A stretch of DNA of 64,000 nt from positions 1,364,001 to 1,428,000 of the forward strand of contig JADQAZ010000001.1 in the NCBI GenBank assembly GCA_018524345.1, given 5' to 3'. The DNA comes from Harenicola maris. GTDB taxonomy: Bacteria > Pseudomonadota > Alphaproteobacteria > Rhodobacterales > Rhodobacteraceae. This document shows positions 53,245 to 62,303 of this stretch, piece by piece (the first letter of the stretch is position 1; each line of letters opens with the position of its first letter). The notes beneath the pieces are model-generated. The model ran no database searches. It saw nothing but the letters and a program-made list of their open reading frames with translations, and was not told the DNA's origin. The position numbers and the translations under genes were made by a program.

Positions 53245-54174
53245 TTAATGAATTGCAGCAGCTGTCTCGGCGGTTTCGTCGCCAAGGCTGTCTATGTCTT
53301 TGTATTTGTTGATGCTGTCCTCGCCCTCCACCAGCTCCAGATAGGACCGGTAGAAGAAGGCAACTGCCTGAAGCATCACCATCGCTGCGAACATGATCAT
53401 CAGCAGTTTGAACAGGAAGTAGGCGTTGAACCCGTTGGGCGAGAACCCGATGGTCTCGACGTTCCATTTCAGGATCCGCGCCTTCTTGAGCATCAGTTCC
53501 AGCTTGTCACTGGCCGAAACCTTGGGCGTCGCCAGATGGCGCCACATGAAGAACCAGCCATACATCCAGACCAGAACCATGGCAGGCATCATAAAGAAGA
53601 TAGAGCCCAGCATATCGATGATCCGTTTGGCGCGGTGGCCAACGGCGGAATAGACCAGATCAACGCGCACGTGGCTGCCCTGTACAAAGGTATAGGCACA
53701 GCAAAGCGCCACAAGCAGCGCGTTGTGGAATTTAAGGCCCTCTGCCCACCAGCTGATGTCGAATGTGATGCCGGGGCTGAGGGAGATGGTGGATTGGGTA
53801 AAGATACGTTGCAGGAAGACGATGGCGATCTGTTGCAGCACCATGATCAAACCGGCCCAGGCAAAGATACGGCCAATCACATTGGCAAAACCTTCAAGCC
53901 CGCGCACATAGCCCCACATGATCTCCCGCTTGGCAAGGCCGACGGCAGTGACCATCAGGAACAGGATCAGCACAACAAAGAAGAACTCCGTCGATCCGCC
54001 ATAATACATGAACCGGACCATGGATTCCTTTTGCTCAACGGTATCAAGCCCGCCGAGCCAGCCCAGCCAGAGGCTCGGATGGGTCACCGCGTAGGCAAGA
54101 TTGTAAAATGCTTCGATGAAATTCGCCGCGAGCCAGCCGATAAACGTCCCGCCCCATGCTTCAACCAATCCCAT
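53245..54174 (-). CDS. dctQ: TRAP transporter small permease DctQ, long form
   Basis: This 309-residue membrane protein has several helices. Parts of the DctQ domain are recognisable (FHNALLVALCCAYTFVQGSHVRVDLVYSAVGHRAKRIIDMLGSIFFMMPAMVLVWMYGW). Typical DctQ is about 170 residues. The extra N-terminal helices and a C-terminal amphipathic tail make this an extended type matching the long DctM. GGGGGA lies 5 bp upstream of the ATG. It follows dctP across a hairpin-containing gap. Confidence 0.9.
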   Translation of the reverse strand: MGLVEAWGGTFIGWLAANFIEAFYNLAYAVTHPSLWLGWLGGLDTVEQKESMVRFMYYGGSTEFFFVVLILFLMVTAVGLAKREIMWGYVRGLEGFANVIGRIFAWAGLIMVLQQIAIVFLQRIFTQSTISLSPGITFDISWWAEGLKFHNALLVALCCAYTFVQGSHVRVDLVYSAVGHRAKRIIDMLGSIFFMMPAMVLVWMYGWFFMWRHLATPKVSASDKLELMLKKARILKWNVETIGFSPNGFNAYFLFKLLMIMFAAMVMLQAVAFFYRSYLELVEGEDSINKYKDIDSLGDETAETAAAIH

Positions 54175-54264
54175 GGTTTTCCCCCGCACTCGTCTGAGTT
54201 TTGATGTCGCGCCCCTGCCCCTGCGGGCAATAGATGCGCCGCCCAAGCGAACGGGCGGCGAAGC

Positions 54265-54299
54265 CGCGGGCCCCTACTGCCTTGCAGCAAGAGCCCGCG
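54265..54299 (-). promoter_or_regulatory. Intercistronic hairpin between dctP and dctQ
   Basis: CGCGGGC and GCCCGCG pair around a 21-base loop in the 157-bp gap after dctP. Such structures commonly raise the amount of binding-protein message relative to permease message. Confidence 0.4.
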
Positions 54300-54331
54300 T
54301 CAGATGCGTTGTTTAGAAAAGCCCTTCAGGC

Positions 54332-55417
54332 TTAGCCAAGAACACGGTCACGCTGTGCACGATATGCACCTTCGGCCTGTGTCAGCCAGCCAGAGGAGGA
54401 CTTCATAGAAGCCATCGCACTGTCGTGGATCTTGGCATAAAGGTCATCGTCCATGTACTGACCCAGAGTTTCAGCAGAGGCTTTGCCCATAGCATCCCAG
54501 ACAGAGTCAGGGAATTCCAGAACCTTAACGCCGCCCGCCTGCAGACGCTGCAGCGCTGCGCCGTTGTTGGACAGGAACTGTGCAAGGTTCCACTGGTGGG
54601 TGTCGCCTGCGGCCACTTCGATGATCTTCTGCTGCGCTGGTGTCAGGCTGTCAAAGACTTCGCGGTTTGTCGCAAGGGACAGGCCCGCACCCGGCTCGTG
54701 GAAGCCAGCAGCGTAGTAGAACTTGGTGATTTCCTGGAAACCGGCCTTTTCGTCTGCCCAAGGGCCGATCCACTCTGTGCCGTCGATCGCACCGGAGGCA
54801 AGCGCCTGATACACTTCCGCGCCGGGAAGGTTCTGAACCGATGCGCCCATTTTACCAAGGGCTTCGCCGCCAAGACCGGGCATGCGGAACTTCAGACCGT
54901 TAAAGTCCTCTGGGCCAGTAACCTCTTTGCGATACCAGCCACCGGCCTGTGCGCCTGTGTTACCGGCAAGGAAGGATTTCAGGCCGAAGATTTCGCCGAG
55001 CTCGTCGTGCAGCTGCATGCCGCCATCAAAGTAGTACCAGTTTACCAGCTCTTGCGCGGTCATGCCGAAAGGCACAGCGGTGAAGAAGGCATATGCAGGG
55101 TGCTGACCCACAAAGTAGTAGTCGGCACCGTGATACATGTCGGCCTGACCGGCAGTTACAGCGTCAAAAACTTCAAAGGCGCCAACGAGTTCGCCAGCGG
55201 CCTTAACCTCAACATTGAGGGAGCCATCGGACATGGCGGTGATGCTGTCGGCAACGCGCTGTGCAGAATCATGCACACCGGCAAGGCCGCGGCCCCATGT
55301 GGTAACCATGGTCAATGTGCGCGGGCTGTTCTGCGCAATCGCAGGTGCGGCCAGTGTGGTTGCTGCGGCGGCTGTCCCACCAAGCGCAGATGTTTTTAGA
55401 AATGAACGACGATCCAT
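54332..55417 (-). CDS. dctP: TRAP substrate-binding protein DctP, TakP-like
   Basis: This 361-residue periplasmic protein is exported by Tat (twin-arginine signal DRRSFLKT, AxA cleavage near 28). The mature part resembles Rhodobacter TakP, a 2-oxo acid-binding protein: AGELVGAFEVFDAVTAGQADMYHGADYYF, GNTGAQAGGWYRKEV, FRMPGLGGEALGKMGASVQNLPGAEVYQAL, TEWIGPWADEKAGFQE. The substrate is probably a 2-oxo acid or related carboxylate (inference). It is first in the dctP-dctQ-dctM operon and paralogous to the gene at 62466. Confidence 0.92.
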   Translation of the reverse strand: MDRRSFLKTSALGGTAAAATTLAAPAIAQNSPRTLTMVTTWGRGLAGVHDSAQRVADSITAMSDGSLNVEVKAAGELVGAFEVFDAVTAGQADMYHGADYYFVGQHPAYAFFTAVPFGMTAQELVNWYYFDGGMQLHDELGEIFGLKSFLAGNTGAQAGGWYRKEVTGPEDFNGLKFRMPGLGGEALGKMGASVQNLPGAEVYQALASGAIDGTEWIGPWADEKAGFQEITKFYYAAGFHEPGAGLSLATNREVFDSLTPAQQKIIEVAAGDTHQWNLAQFLSNNGAALQRLQAGGVKVLEFPDSVWDAMGKASAETLGQYMDDDLYAKIHDSAMASMKSSSGWLTQAEGAYRAQRDRVLG

Positions 55418-55913
55418 TAGAGTTATCTCCTCCCGTTTATACTCCGGCGTCCCCTATCTTTAGATGCAGGCGCGCCACTTTGGATGTCGTTACCTTAGTC
55501 ACAGTGCGGCAAGTGTGAAATACCTAGTAGTGCGTAGAAATGAGCAACCACCGCAAAATATGCACTAAGTTTTGGCAGTTTAAGGTTTCCCTCGCCCTGT
55601 TTTGCGGATGCCGATGCCCTTGGGTAAGCGGCGGGACCCCGCCTACAGGAATCACTTGTCCGCCAATTGCGCGGCGCGGGTTAACCTTCGGGCCGCCAAA
55701 GTGTGATATGTTTGCGTCGGTTTTGCCCCTATCATGGAAAAGCAGCGCACTTTCCCAAAAAACCCAAAAGCCTTTCTTTCTTCGCTCAAAGTTTGTCTAA
55801 CCCCTTACATTACAAGGGATATTCGACAACTTGCCGCGAAAATAGACAACCAGCTCTGAAATCGTGGTCAAGTCAGGTATTCCCCTATGGTTAAATTTGG
55901 GTAAGGTCGGCAC
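55418..55913. other. Intergenic region between dctP and the response regulator
   Basis: This 496-bp gap separates divergent genes and must hold promoters for both. It becomes AT-rich from about 55735. Short open frames inside it have no ribosome binding sites or protein-like composition. No gene, RNA element or clear operator was identified. Confidence 0.4.
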
Positions 55914-56309
55914 ATGGCTATTAAAATCCTCCACGTCGAAGACGACCCCGATATCCAAGATATTGCCAAGATCGCCTTGGAGTTTCAGGGCGATTTTGTT
56001 GTTGAACAGGCGTCCTCAGGGGAAGAAGCCCTGAGCAAGGCGGATCAAGAGCCGCCCGAACTGTTCCTAATGGATGTGATGATGCCGGGCATGTCCGGAC
56101 CGCAGCTTTTGCAGCGGTTCCGCCAAACCCCCGGCCTCAGTGATGTTCCTGCGATCTTTATGACCGCCCGCGCCCAATCCGAAGAGATCCAGGCCCTGCG
56201 AGACGAGGGTGCGCTTGATGTAATCGTTAAACCTTTCGATCCGGTGTCCTTGGGCCTGCAGATCAAAGAAATCCTTGACCGCAATGCCGCTACCCCCGGT
56301 ATCGGCTGA
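55914..56309 (+). CDS. CheY-like single-domain response regulator
   Basis: This 131-residue receiver domain has the phosphoacceptor Asp54 in LFLMDVMMPGMSG, the acidic pocket EDD at 9-11, and Lys106 in DVIVKPFDP. No output domain is attached, so it probably relays phosphate or acts by protein contact. It opens a cluster of signalling genes, with the kinase two genes downstream as the obvious partner. Confidence 0.93.
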   Translation: MAIKILHVEDDPDIQDIAKIALEFQGDFVVEQASSGEEALSKADQEPPELFLMDVMMPGMSGPQLLQRFRQTPGLSDVPAIFMTARAQSEEIQALRDEGALDVIVKPFDPVSLGLQIKEILDRNAATPGIG

Positions 56310-56427
56310 TCCCATAGGCGCGAAAGCGCTGAACCAGAATGTGTTTTGCTTTCTGTAACGGCATGACCAGTTTTGCCGACGCTCACTCACTCACTCACAA
56401 CGAACGTTACTTTGGAATTGCTAGATC

Positions 56428-56922
56428 ATGACTCTCACCAAAACTGTCCTGCGAGGCGCGTCACTCACCGCGGCCTTCGCCCTCTTCGCATCAACAGCCT
56501 TTGCCAATGATATCCTGACCATCAAGGGCATAGACAAATCGGGCCAAGAGACCACCCAGACCTTCACCCTAGAAGACCTCGACACCTTCGAGACCACCGA
56601 GTTCTCGACCGCGAATGACTACATCGAGACCGTCGCGACCTTCTCTGGCCCCCTGCTCCGCGATGTTATCGCAGAATATGAGCTGCCAGAAGACGGCACG
56701 ATCACAATGACGGCTCTGAATGACTACGCGATCAACATGCCGATCGAGGACATTATGAACTACGACGTGATCCTTTCTACCCGTCTGAACGGAAAGGAAA
56801 TGTCCGTCCGCGAGAAAGGCCCGATCTGGGTCATGTATCCGGTGGATGACAATCCGGAACTGGCCCTGCCTTCCATCAATGGCCGCATGATCTGGCAACT
56901 GGATGAAATCAACGTCCGATGA
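56428..56922 (+). CDS. Periplasmic molybdopterin-oxidoreductase-like small protein
   Basis: This 164-residue protein has a signal peptide (TLTKTVLRGASLTAAFALFASTAFA, cleavage near 26). The mature part shows strands and ITMTALNDYAINMPIEDIMNYDVILSTRLNGKEMSVREKGPIWVMYPVD, resembling part of the Oxidored_molyb (SUOX-like) domain. It lacks the full length and the cofactor cysteine, so it probably does not bind molybdopterin. It overlaps the histidine kinase start (ATGA), suggesting it is an accessory sensor subunit. That role is inferred from position. Confidence 0.65.
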   Translation: MTLTKTVLRGASLTAAFALFASTAFANDILTIKGIDKSGQETTQTFTLEDLDTFETTEFSTANDYIETVATFSGPLLRDVIAEYELPEDGTITMTALNDYAINMPIEDIMNYDVILSTRLNGKEMSVREKGPIWVMYPVDDNPELALPSINGRMIWQLDEINVR

Positions 56923-58271
56923 TCTACAATCTCGTCCGGGTTCGGTGGGTTCTGTTTCTGGTGCTCGCTTGGGCCCTGATCCTTACCGCTGGCAGCCTGT
57001 GGCAGATGCAGGCACGTATTTCCTCGGTCGGCACCGAAACACCGAGTGCGCCTGTCTGGTTTGCAACTGGCCTTCAGATTGACCTGCTCAATCTGGAGCG
57101 CGCCCTGAGCGATCATGCCTTGGGAACGGGCGATGCCCGCGACGTGGTGCTGCGCTTTGATATCCTGTGGAGCCGTCTTGATACGGTGACCAAGGGCCCC
57201 ATCCGCGCAGAGATTTCCGTATTAGAGCAAGAGGGCAATCCAATTGCCCAACTGCAACAGCTCCTTGCCGAGTATGAAACCGCGATCCTCGGCCTGACGG
57301 ATGAGCTCGGGGGCCGTAGAACCTCGCGCAGCCTGCTAGAGGTGTTTGACGGTTTCAACGGGCCGATGCGCCAGATTACTCTGCAGGTTCTGGAAGATTC
57401 CTCACAGAAATCAACGGTCTGGCGTGAGAACCTCTTGTCGATTGCGCGCTCTAACGTGATGCAAAGTATCGTCTTGGGTTGCGCTATTATGGTGCTCCTG
57501 ATCGTCTTCGGGATTGATGGCATCCGCTCGCGCCGTGACCTTGAGGAAAAGGACGCCCTGCTGGTGGATGCGCAAGAGGCCTTTGTGGCGAAGTCGCAGT
57601 TCATGTCCGTGATCAACCATGAATTGCGCACCCCCTTGGCCAGTGTCAAAGGCGCGGTCTCCTTGATCAATGCCGGCGCTGTCGGCGAGGTTCCCGAAGG
57701 GTTTCGCAAGATGCTCGACCTTGCGGAGCGCAATTGTGATACGCTGGTGTCCCTGGTCAATGACTTGCTGGACGCCGAAAAGCTTGATGCAGGCAAGATG
57801 GATTTCGACTTCGTCAAAATGGAGCTTGAAGGCTTTATCAAAGACGAAATCGCCCGCCACCAGCCCTATGCCGATGCCCTGGGTGTCAACATCGAGGAGG
57901 CAAGGGTCGATGCCGGTCTGGCCGTAGAGGTGGACCGCAAAAGGCTGGGTCAAATCCTGTCGAACCTGTTGTCCAATGCGGCCAAGTTTTCCCATTCCGG
58001 CGGCGTGATCCGCGTCGGCGCCGAAAAGCGCGATGGACAGGCCGTTATCTCGGTGCAGGACTTTGGCGTTGGCATCCCCGAAGAGGCGCAAAGCAAGCTG
58101 TTTGACCGCTTCTATCAGGTCGATAGCTCGTCAGAGCGTGAAAAGGGCGGCACCGGACTGGGCCTGAGCATTGTGAATTCCATCGTTGCCGCCCATGGCG
58201 GCCGCATTTGGGTCGACAGTATCGAAGGAAAAGGCAGCACCTTTTATGTCGGGCTGCCCCTGGTTCCTTAA
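56919..58271 (+). CDS. Membrane histidine kinase
   Basis: This 450-residue kinase has transmembrane helices at about 9-29 and 180-200 flanking a periplasmic helical domain of about 150 residues. HisKA follows with His234 in INHELRTPL. HATPase_c has N-box ILSNLLSNAAKFS, FGVGIPEEAQ, and GTGLGLSIVNSIV. Preceded by the periplasmic protein by a 4-bp overlap, so signal reception may involve it. Likely partner receivers: the CheY-like protein upstream and the receiver at 59189. Confidence 0.93.
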   Translation: MIYNLVRVRWVLFLVLAWALILTAGSLWQMQARISSVGTETPSAPVWFATGLQIDLLNLERALSDHALGTGDARDVVLRFDILWSRLDTVTKGPIRAEISVLEQEGNPIAQLQQLLAEYETAILGLTDELGGRRTSRSLLEVFDGFNGPMRQITLQVLEDSSQKSTVWRENLLSIARSNVMQSIVLGCAIMVLLIVFGIDGIRSRRDLEEKDALLVDAQEAFVAKSQFMSVINHELRTPLASVKGAVSLINAGAVGEVPEGFRKMLDLAERNCDTLVSLVNDLLDAEKLDAGKMDFDFVKMELEGFIKDEIARHQPYADALGVNIEEARVDAGLAVEVDRKRLGQILSNLLSNAAKFSHSGGVIRVGAEKRDGQAVISVQDFGVGIPEEAQSKLFDRFYQVDSSSEREKGGTGLGLSIVNSIVAAHGGRIWVDSIEGKGSTFYVGLPLVP

Positions 58272-58323
58272 CGATTGCCCGTTTTCCCAACCGCTCGCAC
58301 TTAATTCCAAGGAAAGACCCTGA

Positions 58324-58959
58324 ATGACACACTCACCGACCAAGACTGCCCTGCGCGGCCTGACCCTTGCCCTGTCCACCCTCTGCGCCCTCCCTGCCCT
58401 CGCCGAGGAAATTCGCCCTGATGTGACCTTTAACGGCAAGCTCGAGGCCGAGGGCAGCGACCGCGCCATGATGCAGAACATCATCTTTGATTTCGCCGCC
58501 GCCTGGACCACATGCGATGGAGACTACATGACGCGCTCTTTCGCGCAGGACGTGCGCTTTTCCTATCCCACCACATCGGTGCAGGGGCTGGACACGATGC
58601 TCGCCGATCTGGAGCTTTTCTGCGGCATGGCCGAGGACACGAGCTTTTTCTTCCCCAAGGACGCCTTCTATATCGACACCGAAACCGGCCGTGTCGCCGC
58701 CGAGGTTCAGTTCCGCACCTTTCAACGCGGCAGCCGTCAGGTTGTGAATGACGTCTGGGTGGCCACGGTCGAGGACGGCAAGGCGACCATTTTGAAAGAA
58801 TACCTCGATGGCCGCGTGAAAGACCTGCAGGCCTTGGGTGTGCTGCAACTGGAGGAAGACCCCGACTTCCTGACACCATGGCCGCCGCGCACCGAAGAAT
58901 GGGCCGAGTGTTTCCCGATCGCGAAATCCGCGCCGATCAACACCTGCCCCGCCGAATAA
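58324..58959 (+). CDS. Periplasmic SnoaL/NTF2-like protein
   Basis: This 211-residue protein has a signal peptide (KTALRGLTLALSTLCALPALA, cleavage near 27). The mature part has the cone-fold pattern of NTF2-like proteins (FDFAAAWTTCDGDYMTRSFAQDVRFSYPTTSVQGLDTMLADL, then VQFRTFQRGSRQVVNDVWVATVEDGKATILKEYLDGRVKDLQALG). No catalytic residues are obvious. It follows the kinase by 52 bp and may be a second extracytoplasmic component of the signalling system (inference). Confidence 0.6.
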   Translation: MTHSPTKTALRGLTLALSTLCALPALAEEIRPDVTFNGKLEAEGSDRAMMQNIIFDFAAAWTTCDGDYMTRSFAQDVRFSYPTTSVQGLDTMLADLELFCGMAEDTSFFFPKDAFYIDTETGRVAAEVQFRTFQRGSRQVVNDVWVATVEDGKATILKEYLDGRVKDLQALGVLQLEEDPDFLTPWPPRTEEWAECFPIAKSAPINTCPAE

Positions 58960-58972
58960 CCATAAAAACATG

Positions 58973-58999
58973 GCCCGCCGTGATCCCGATCCGGCGGGC
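58973..58999 (+). terminator. Hairpin after the SnoaL-like gene
   Basis: GCCCGCCG and CGGCGGGC pair around an 11-base loop, 13 bp after the stop. Only a weak TATT follows, so it is a candidate terminator. Confidence 0.45.
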
Positions 59000-59188
59000 T
59001 ATTCCCCCGCATCAAGCCGATGTGACATTTCAGCCCCGCATTTACAGATCCAACAAATTTACAAGTTATCAACTGTTTGAGGCCGTATTGTTGCCCCAAT
59101 TGCGATTGATGTTAGGTCTTACAGGCGCGTTGCCGACCACTCGGAAACAACGACGTATGGCCCAATGTGAAAGAAGGCGGGAACTGAG

Positions 59189-60178
59189 ATGAAACTTTTG
59201 GCGGTAGATGATGATCCAATCCTTCTGTCCATTCTGGAACAGATGATCTCCGAGAGCGGCGATCACACGATCACCACCACTCAAAATCCGCTTGAGGCCA
59301 TCAAGCTGGCCCGCAGCGCCAACAAGCCCTTTGATTGCTTCTTGCTGGATATCGAGATGCCGGAAATGGACGGGATCGAGCTTTGTGCAGAGCTGCGCAA
59401 ACTTGGTAAATACCGCAAGACGCCGATCCTGATGATCACCGCCATGTCCGAGAAGCACCACATCGACGCCGCCTTCAACGCTGGCGCGACGGATTACATC
59501 AACAAACCGCTGGAGCAGAGCGAGCTTCGCGCCCGTCTGTCCCTTGTGTCCCGTGCGGTGAACGAAGGGCGCAACAAGGCCTCCAAGATTTTCGCCGTCA
59601 ATGCCCTCAAGAACGGGGCTGGCGCAGGCCAAGACGCCAAAACGCCGCTGCATGAGCCTTTTGACATTGAGGACGTGACCGGCGTGATCGAGGTGAATGC
59701 CTTTGAAAACTATCTGCGCCGCCTGTCGCGCAGCGCGCTTTTCGGCTCCACTGTCTTTGCCTTCTCGATCCAGCGGATTTCCGAACTGCATGCAGAGCTT
59801 TCCACCTTTGATTTCAAGGCCCTGATGGCCGATGTCTCCGAGGCGATCTCTGACTGCCTGTCCTCGCATCAATACCTGATGACCTACGCCGGTGGCGGCA
59901 CGTTTATCTGCGTGACCGAAGGCGGCTGGATCCCCAAACCGCAGGATTTCACCGAGGACGTTCACCACGCCCTGCGCAAAATGGACCTGTTCAGCGGCAA
60001 GGGAGAGCGTTTGATCATTCGCCTCGCCGCTGGCGATATGGTGCGCCTGTCCTGGCGTCCGGGCGACGGCGCGATCAGCGCGATTGGCGAGGCCCATATC
60101 TCTGCTGAACGCCGCGCCGCGCATCTGGCCAATGACCTGCTTGATCCCGGCCTGTGGTATGCGGAGCGGACAGCCTGA
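59189..60178 (+). CDS. Response regulator with degenerate GGDEF-like output domain
   Basis: This 329-residue protein has an N-terminal receiver (1-125) with acidic pocket DDD at 7-9, phosphoacceptor Asp54 and Lys106. The C-terminal part (about 165-310) has the spacing of a diguanylate cyclase domain, but the signature is GGGTF at 235-239 instead of GGDEF, so cyclase activity is unlikely. It could bind a nucleotide or act by protein contact. Its TGA overlaps the Hpt gene start (TGATG). It lies downstream of the kinase and periplasmic genes. Confidence 0.8.
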   Translation: MKLLAVDDDPILLSILEQMISESGDHTITTTQNPLEAIKLARSANKPFDCFLLDIEMPEMDGIELCAELRKLGKYRKTPILMITAMSEKHHIDAAFNAGATDYINKPLEQSELRARLSLVSRAVNEGRNKASKIFAVNALKNGAGAGQDAKTPLHEPFDIEDVTGVIEVNAFENYLRRLSRSALFGSTVFAFSIQRISELHAELSTFDFKALMADVSEAISDCLSSHQYLMTYAGGGTFICVTEGGWIPKPQDFTEDVHHALRKMDLFSGKGERLIIRLAAGDMVRLSWRPGDGAISAIGEAHISAERRAAHLANDLLDPGLWYAERTA

Positions 60179-60513
60179 TGTCTGCTGCTCTCGCCATTGA
60201 CCTAAGCGCCATTCAGGACCGGTTCATTTCGGCCCATTTTGATCGCCACGACGCGCTAGAGGCCGTCGCCGATGATATGATCGGCGCCGAGCAGCCTGCC
60301 CCCTTGGTGCAAGAGGCCGTGGATACCCTGCACAAGATCGCGGGCACATCCGGTTCGCTTGGCTATCCGGAACTGGGCGCTTCTGCACAACGTGCGGAGG
60401 AGACCCTGCGCCAGATTTTAAGCACCAACCGGATCGACACCAAGATCGTCCTCGCCGTGCTTGAGCTCTTCCTTGATCAGTCGCAGGAGTTCTGCATCGA
60501 TCACGCGGCCTGA
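60178..60513 (+). CDS. Stand-alone Hpt phosphotransfer protein
   Basis: This 111-residue helical protein has the Hpt signature TLHKIAGTSGSLGYPELG with phosphoacceptor His52. Its flanks are helical. The start at 60178 (TGATG overlap) gives the normal length. It probably shuttles phosphate between the receivers and kinases encoded here. A strong terminator follows, ending the transcription unit. Confidence 0.9.
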   Translation: MSAALAIDLSAIQDRFISAHFDRHDALEAVADDMIGAEQPAPLVQEAVDTLHKIAGTSGSLGYPELGASAQRAEETLRQILSTNRIDTKIVLAVLELFLDQSQEFCIDHAA

Positions 60514-60531
60514 GCCGTGATCCAATAACTG

Positions 60532-60562
60532 AAAAAGCCGCCCGGATTTGGGCGGCTTTTTT
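60532..60562 (+). terminator. Intrinsic terminator after the Hpt gene
   Basis: GCCGCCC and GGGCGGC pair (60537-60556, loop GGATTT) and are followed by TTTTTT, 24 bp beyond the stop. Confidence 0.92.
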
Positions 60563-60659
60563 ATGGGATCTAGCTGTGTTGGGTGCAGCGGAGGGTCTAT
60601 CTTGGCCAACCAGTAAGCCAAATGGTCCGCGGCCTGCCCCTGCCCGTCTGTTGTTGTGA

Positions 60660-62303
60660 TTAGCCTGCGGCCTGGATGCCTACATCGGTCGGCTTTTTGT
60701 ATTCACCGCGCGGGAAGACACAGGTGACGGTGGTGCCAACACCCTCGGTGCTGTCGATCGTGACGCGGCCTTTGTGACGCTCGACAATCGCCTTCACAAT
60801 GCTCAGGCCAAGACCCGTGCCATTGGTGCGCTTGCCGGACCGGTTGCTGGCCTGCTGGAAACGCTCAAAGATCGTTGCCATATCCTCGCGCGGAATGCCT
60901 TTGCCCTTGTCGACGACCTCAAGCTGCCATCCCTCCGGGACGCTGGTCAGGCTCACCAGAACCTCGCTGCCGGGAGCAGAGAATTTGGCCGCATTGGACA
61001 CGAGGTTCGCCAGAACCTGCATCATCCGCGTTTGATCGAAATCCACGATTGCGGGCTGGTTGGGCAGCATGGGCGCAAAAGACACCTCATACTGCTGGGC
61101 CAGACCCTCCATTTCGGCCAGCCCCTGCTCCACCGTTTTGGCAAGATCGGCTGGCTGGAGGTCAAACTCCATACGGCCCGCGGCGATCTTTTCCATATCG
61201 AGGATGTCATTGACCAACAGGATCAGGCGATCGGTGTTGCGATGCGCAATGTCGATCAGGCCCTTAGCCTTTTCGGGGATTTCACCGGCGATGCCGGACA
61301 GAACGAGGCCCATGCCCCCCTTGATGGATGTCAAAGGCGAGCGAAGCTCGTGGCTGACATTGGAGATGAACTCGTCCTTGACGCGTTCAAGCTCCTCCAT
61401 CTCGGACAGGTCACGCAGGCTGACAACATAGCGCGCGCGGGCGGCCTCGGGGCGGACGAGTTGAAGATGGGCTTCGAAATCGCGGCCATTGAGAACCAGC
61501 TTGAAGGTGACGTGATCCGCCTCGCCGTTGCGCAGGGTGCGCATGGCGGAATAGGACTCGGGCACATCCATCCCCACGGGGCCTTCCAGAATGCGGCGGC
61601 CCAGATAGGTGCTCCTGTCCCAGCCAAACAGATCAAGCGCGGCATCGTTCAGATACAGGACCGCGCCGGTTTCCTCGCAGAAAATCGCAATCGGGCTCGG
61701 CATCCGGTGCAGGGACAGAACGATGTCCTGCTCGGAGGCCGCCGATCTTGCGGCTGTGATATCGGTGCGAACGGACATCCAGCCAAGCAAACGGCCTGCC
61801 TTATCAAGCCGCGGCATGATTGTTGTCTGGGTCCAGATTTGCGAGCCATCGGCGCAGAGCAGGATGGTCTCACCGCTCCATGTTTTGCCGACGAAAATGC
61901 TTTCCTTGATCGATTGGACAACGGGCGTTTCCAGATCCGCGAACAGCACCGCCATATTCTTGCCGATCAGGTCCTCCCGCTCATAGCCGGAGGCCTCAAG
62001 GAAACGGTCGTTGACGTAGGTCAGGTTGGCCTCTGCGTCGGTCATGGTGACCATTGCGTGGGCGTTCAGCACCTGATTTTCGAGGCCCGGATCAATCGGC
62101 GCCGCGCCCCTTGGACCGCGCATCCGCCGCAGTTGATAGGCAGAGGCAAAGGCAAAAAAAGCCGCAGATATCGACAACATCGGCACCGCAATCGAGGACG
62201 GCGCAAGACCCAAGGCAGGGAAGCCTGCGGTCAGGGCAACGGCTGGAACAAGGGAAGTGACCCCTGCAAGAAGTGCGGATTTTTGTGCAATATCAAGGCT
62301 CAT
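60660..62303 (-). CDS. PAS-domain histidine kinase
   Basis: This 547-residue kinase has two N-terminal hydrophobic segments (about 12-30 and 37-56). Two PAS domains follow (about 80-185 with SGYEREDLIGKNMAVLF; about 190-300 with LYLNDAALDLFGWDRSTYLG). HisKA has His318 in VSHELRSPL. HATPase_c has VLANLVSNAAKFS, DKGKGIPREDM, and NGTGLGLSIVKAIV. No receiver domain is fused. Downstream of the second TakP-like gene on the same strand (162 bp), and convergent with the Hpt gene. Confidence 0.93.
   Translation of the reverse strand: MSLDIAQKSALLAGVTSLVPAVALTAGFPALGLAPSSIAVPMLSISAAFFAFASAYQLRRMRGPRGAAPIDPGLENQVLNAHAMVTMTDAEANLTYVNDRFLEASGYEREDLIGKNMAVLFADLETPVVQSIKESIFVGKTWSGETILLCADGSQIWTQTTIMPRLDKAGRLLGWMSVRTDITAARSAASEQDIVLSLHRMPSPIAIFCEETGAVLYLNDAALDLFGWDRSTYLGRRILEGPVGMDVPESYSAMRTLRNGEADHVTFKLVLNGRDFEAHLQLVRPEAARARYVVSLRDLSEMEELERVKDEFISNVSHELRSPLTSIKGGMGLVLSGIAGEIPEKAKGLIDIAHRNTDRLILLVNDILDMEKIAAGRMEFDLQPADLAKTVEQGLAEMEGLAQQYEVSFAPMLPNQPAIVDFDQTRMMQVLANLVSNAAKFSAPGSEVLVSLTSVPEGWQLEVVDKGKGIPREDMATIFERFQQASNRSGKRTNGTGLGLSIVKAIVERHKGRVTIDSTEGVGTTVTCVFPRGEYKKPTDVGIQAAG

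Noticed and set aside
51994-54204. A 736-codon plus-strand frame antisense to the TRAP permeases
   Set aside because: His- and Arg-rich shadow of dctM and dctQ without ribosome binding site or domain.
55540-55894. Two short plus-strand frames in the gap before the response regulator
   Set aside because: No ribosome binding sites, unlikely composition, and overlapping each other in different frames.
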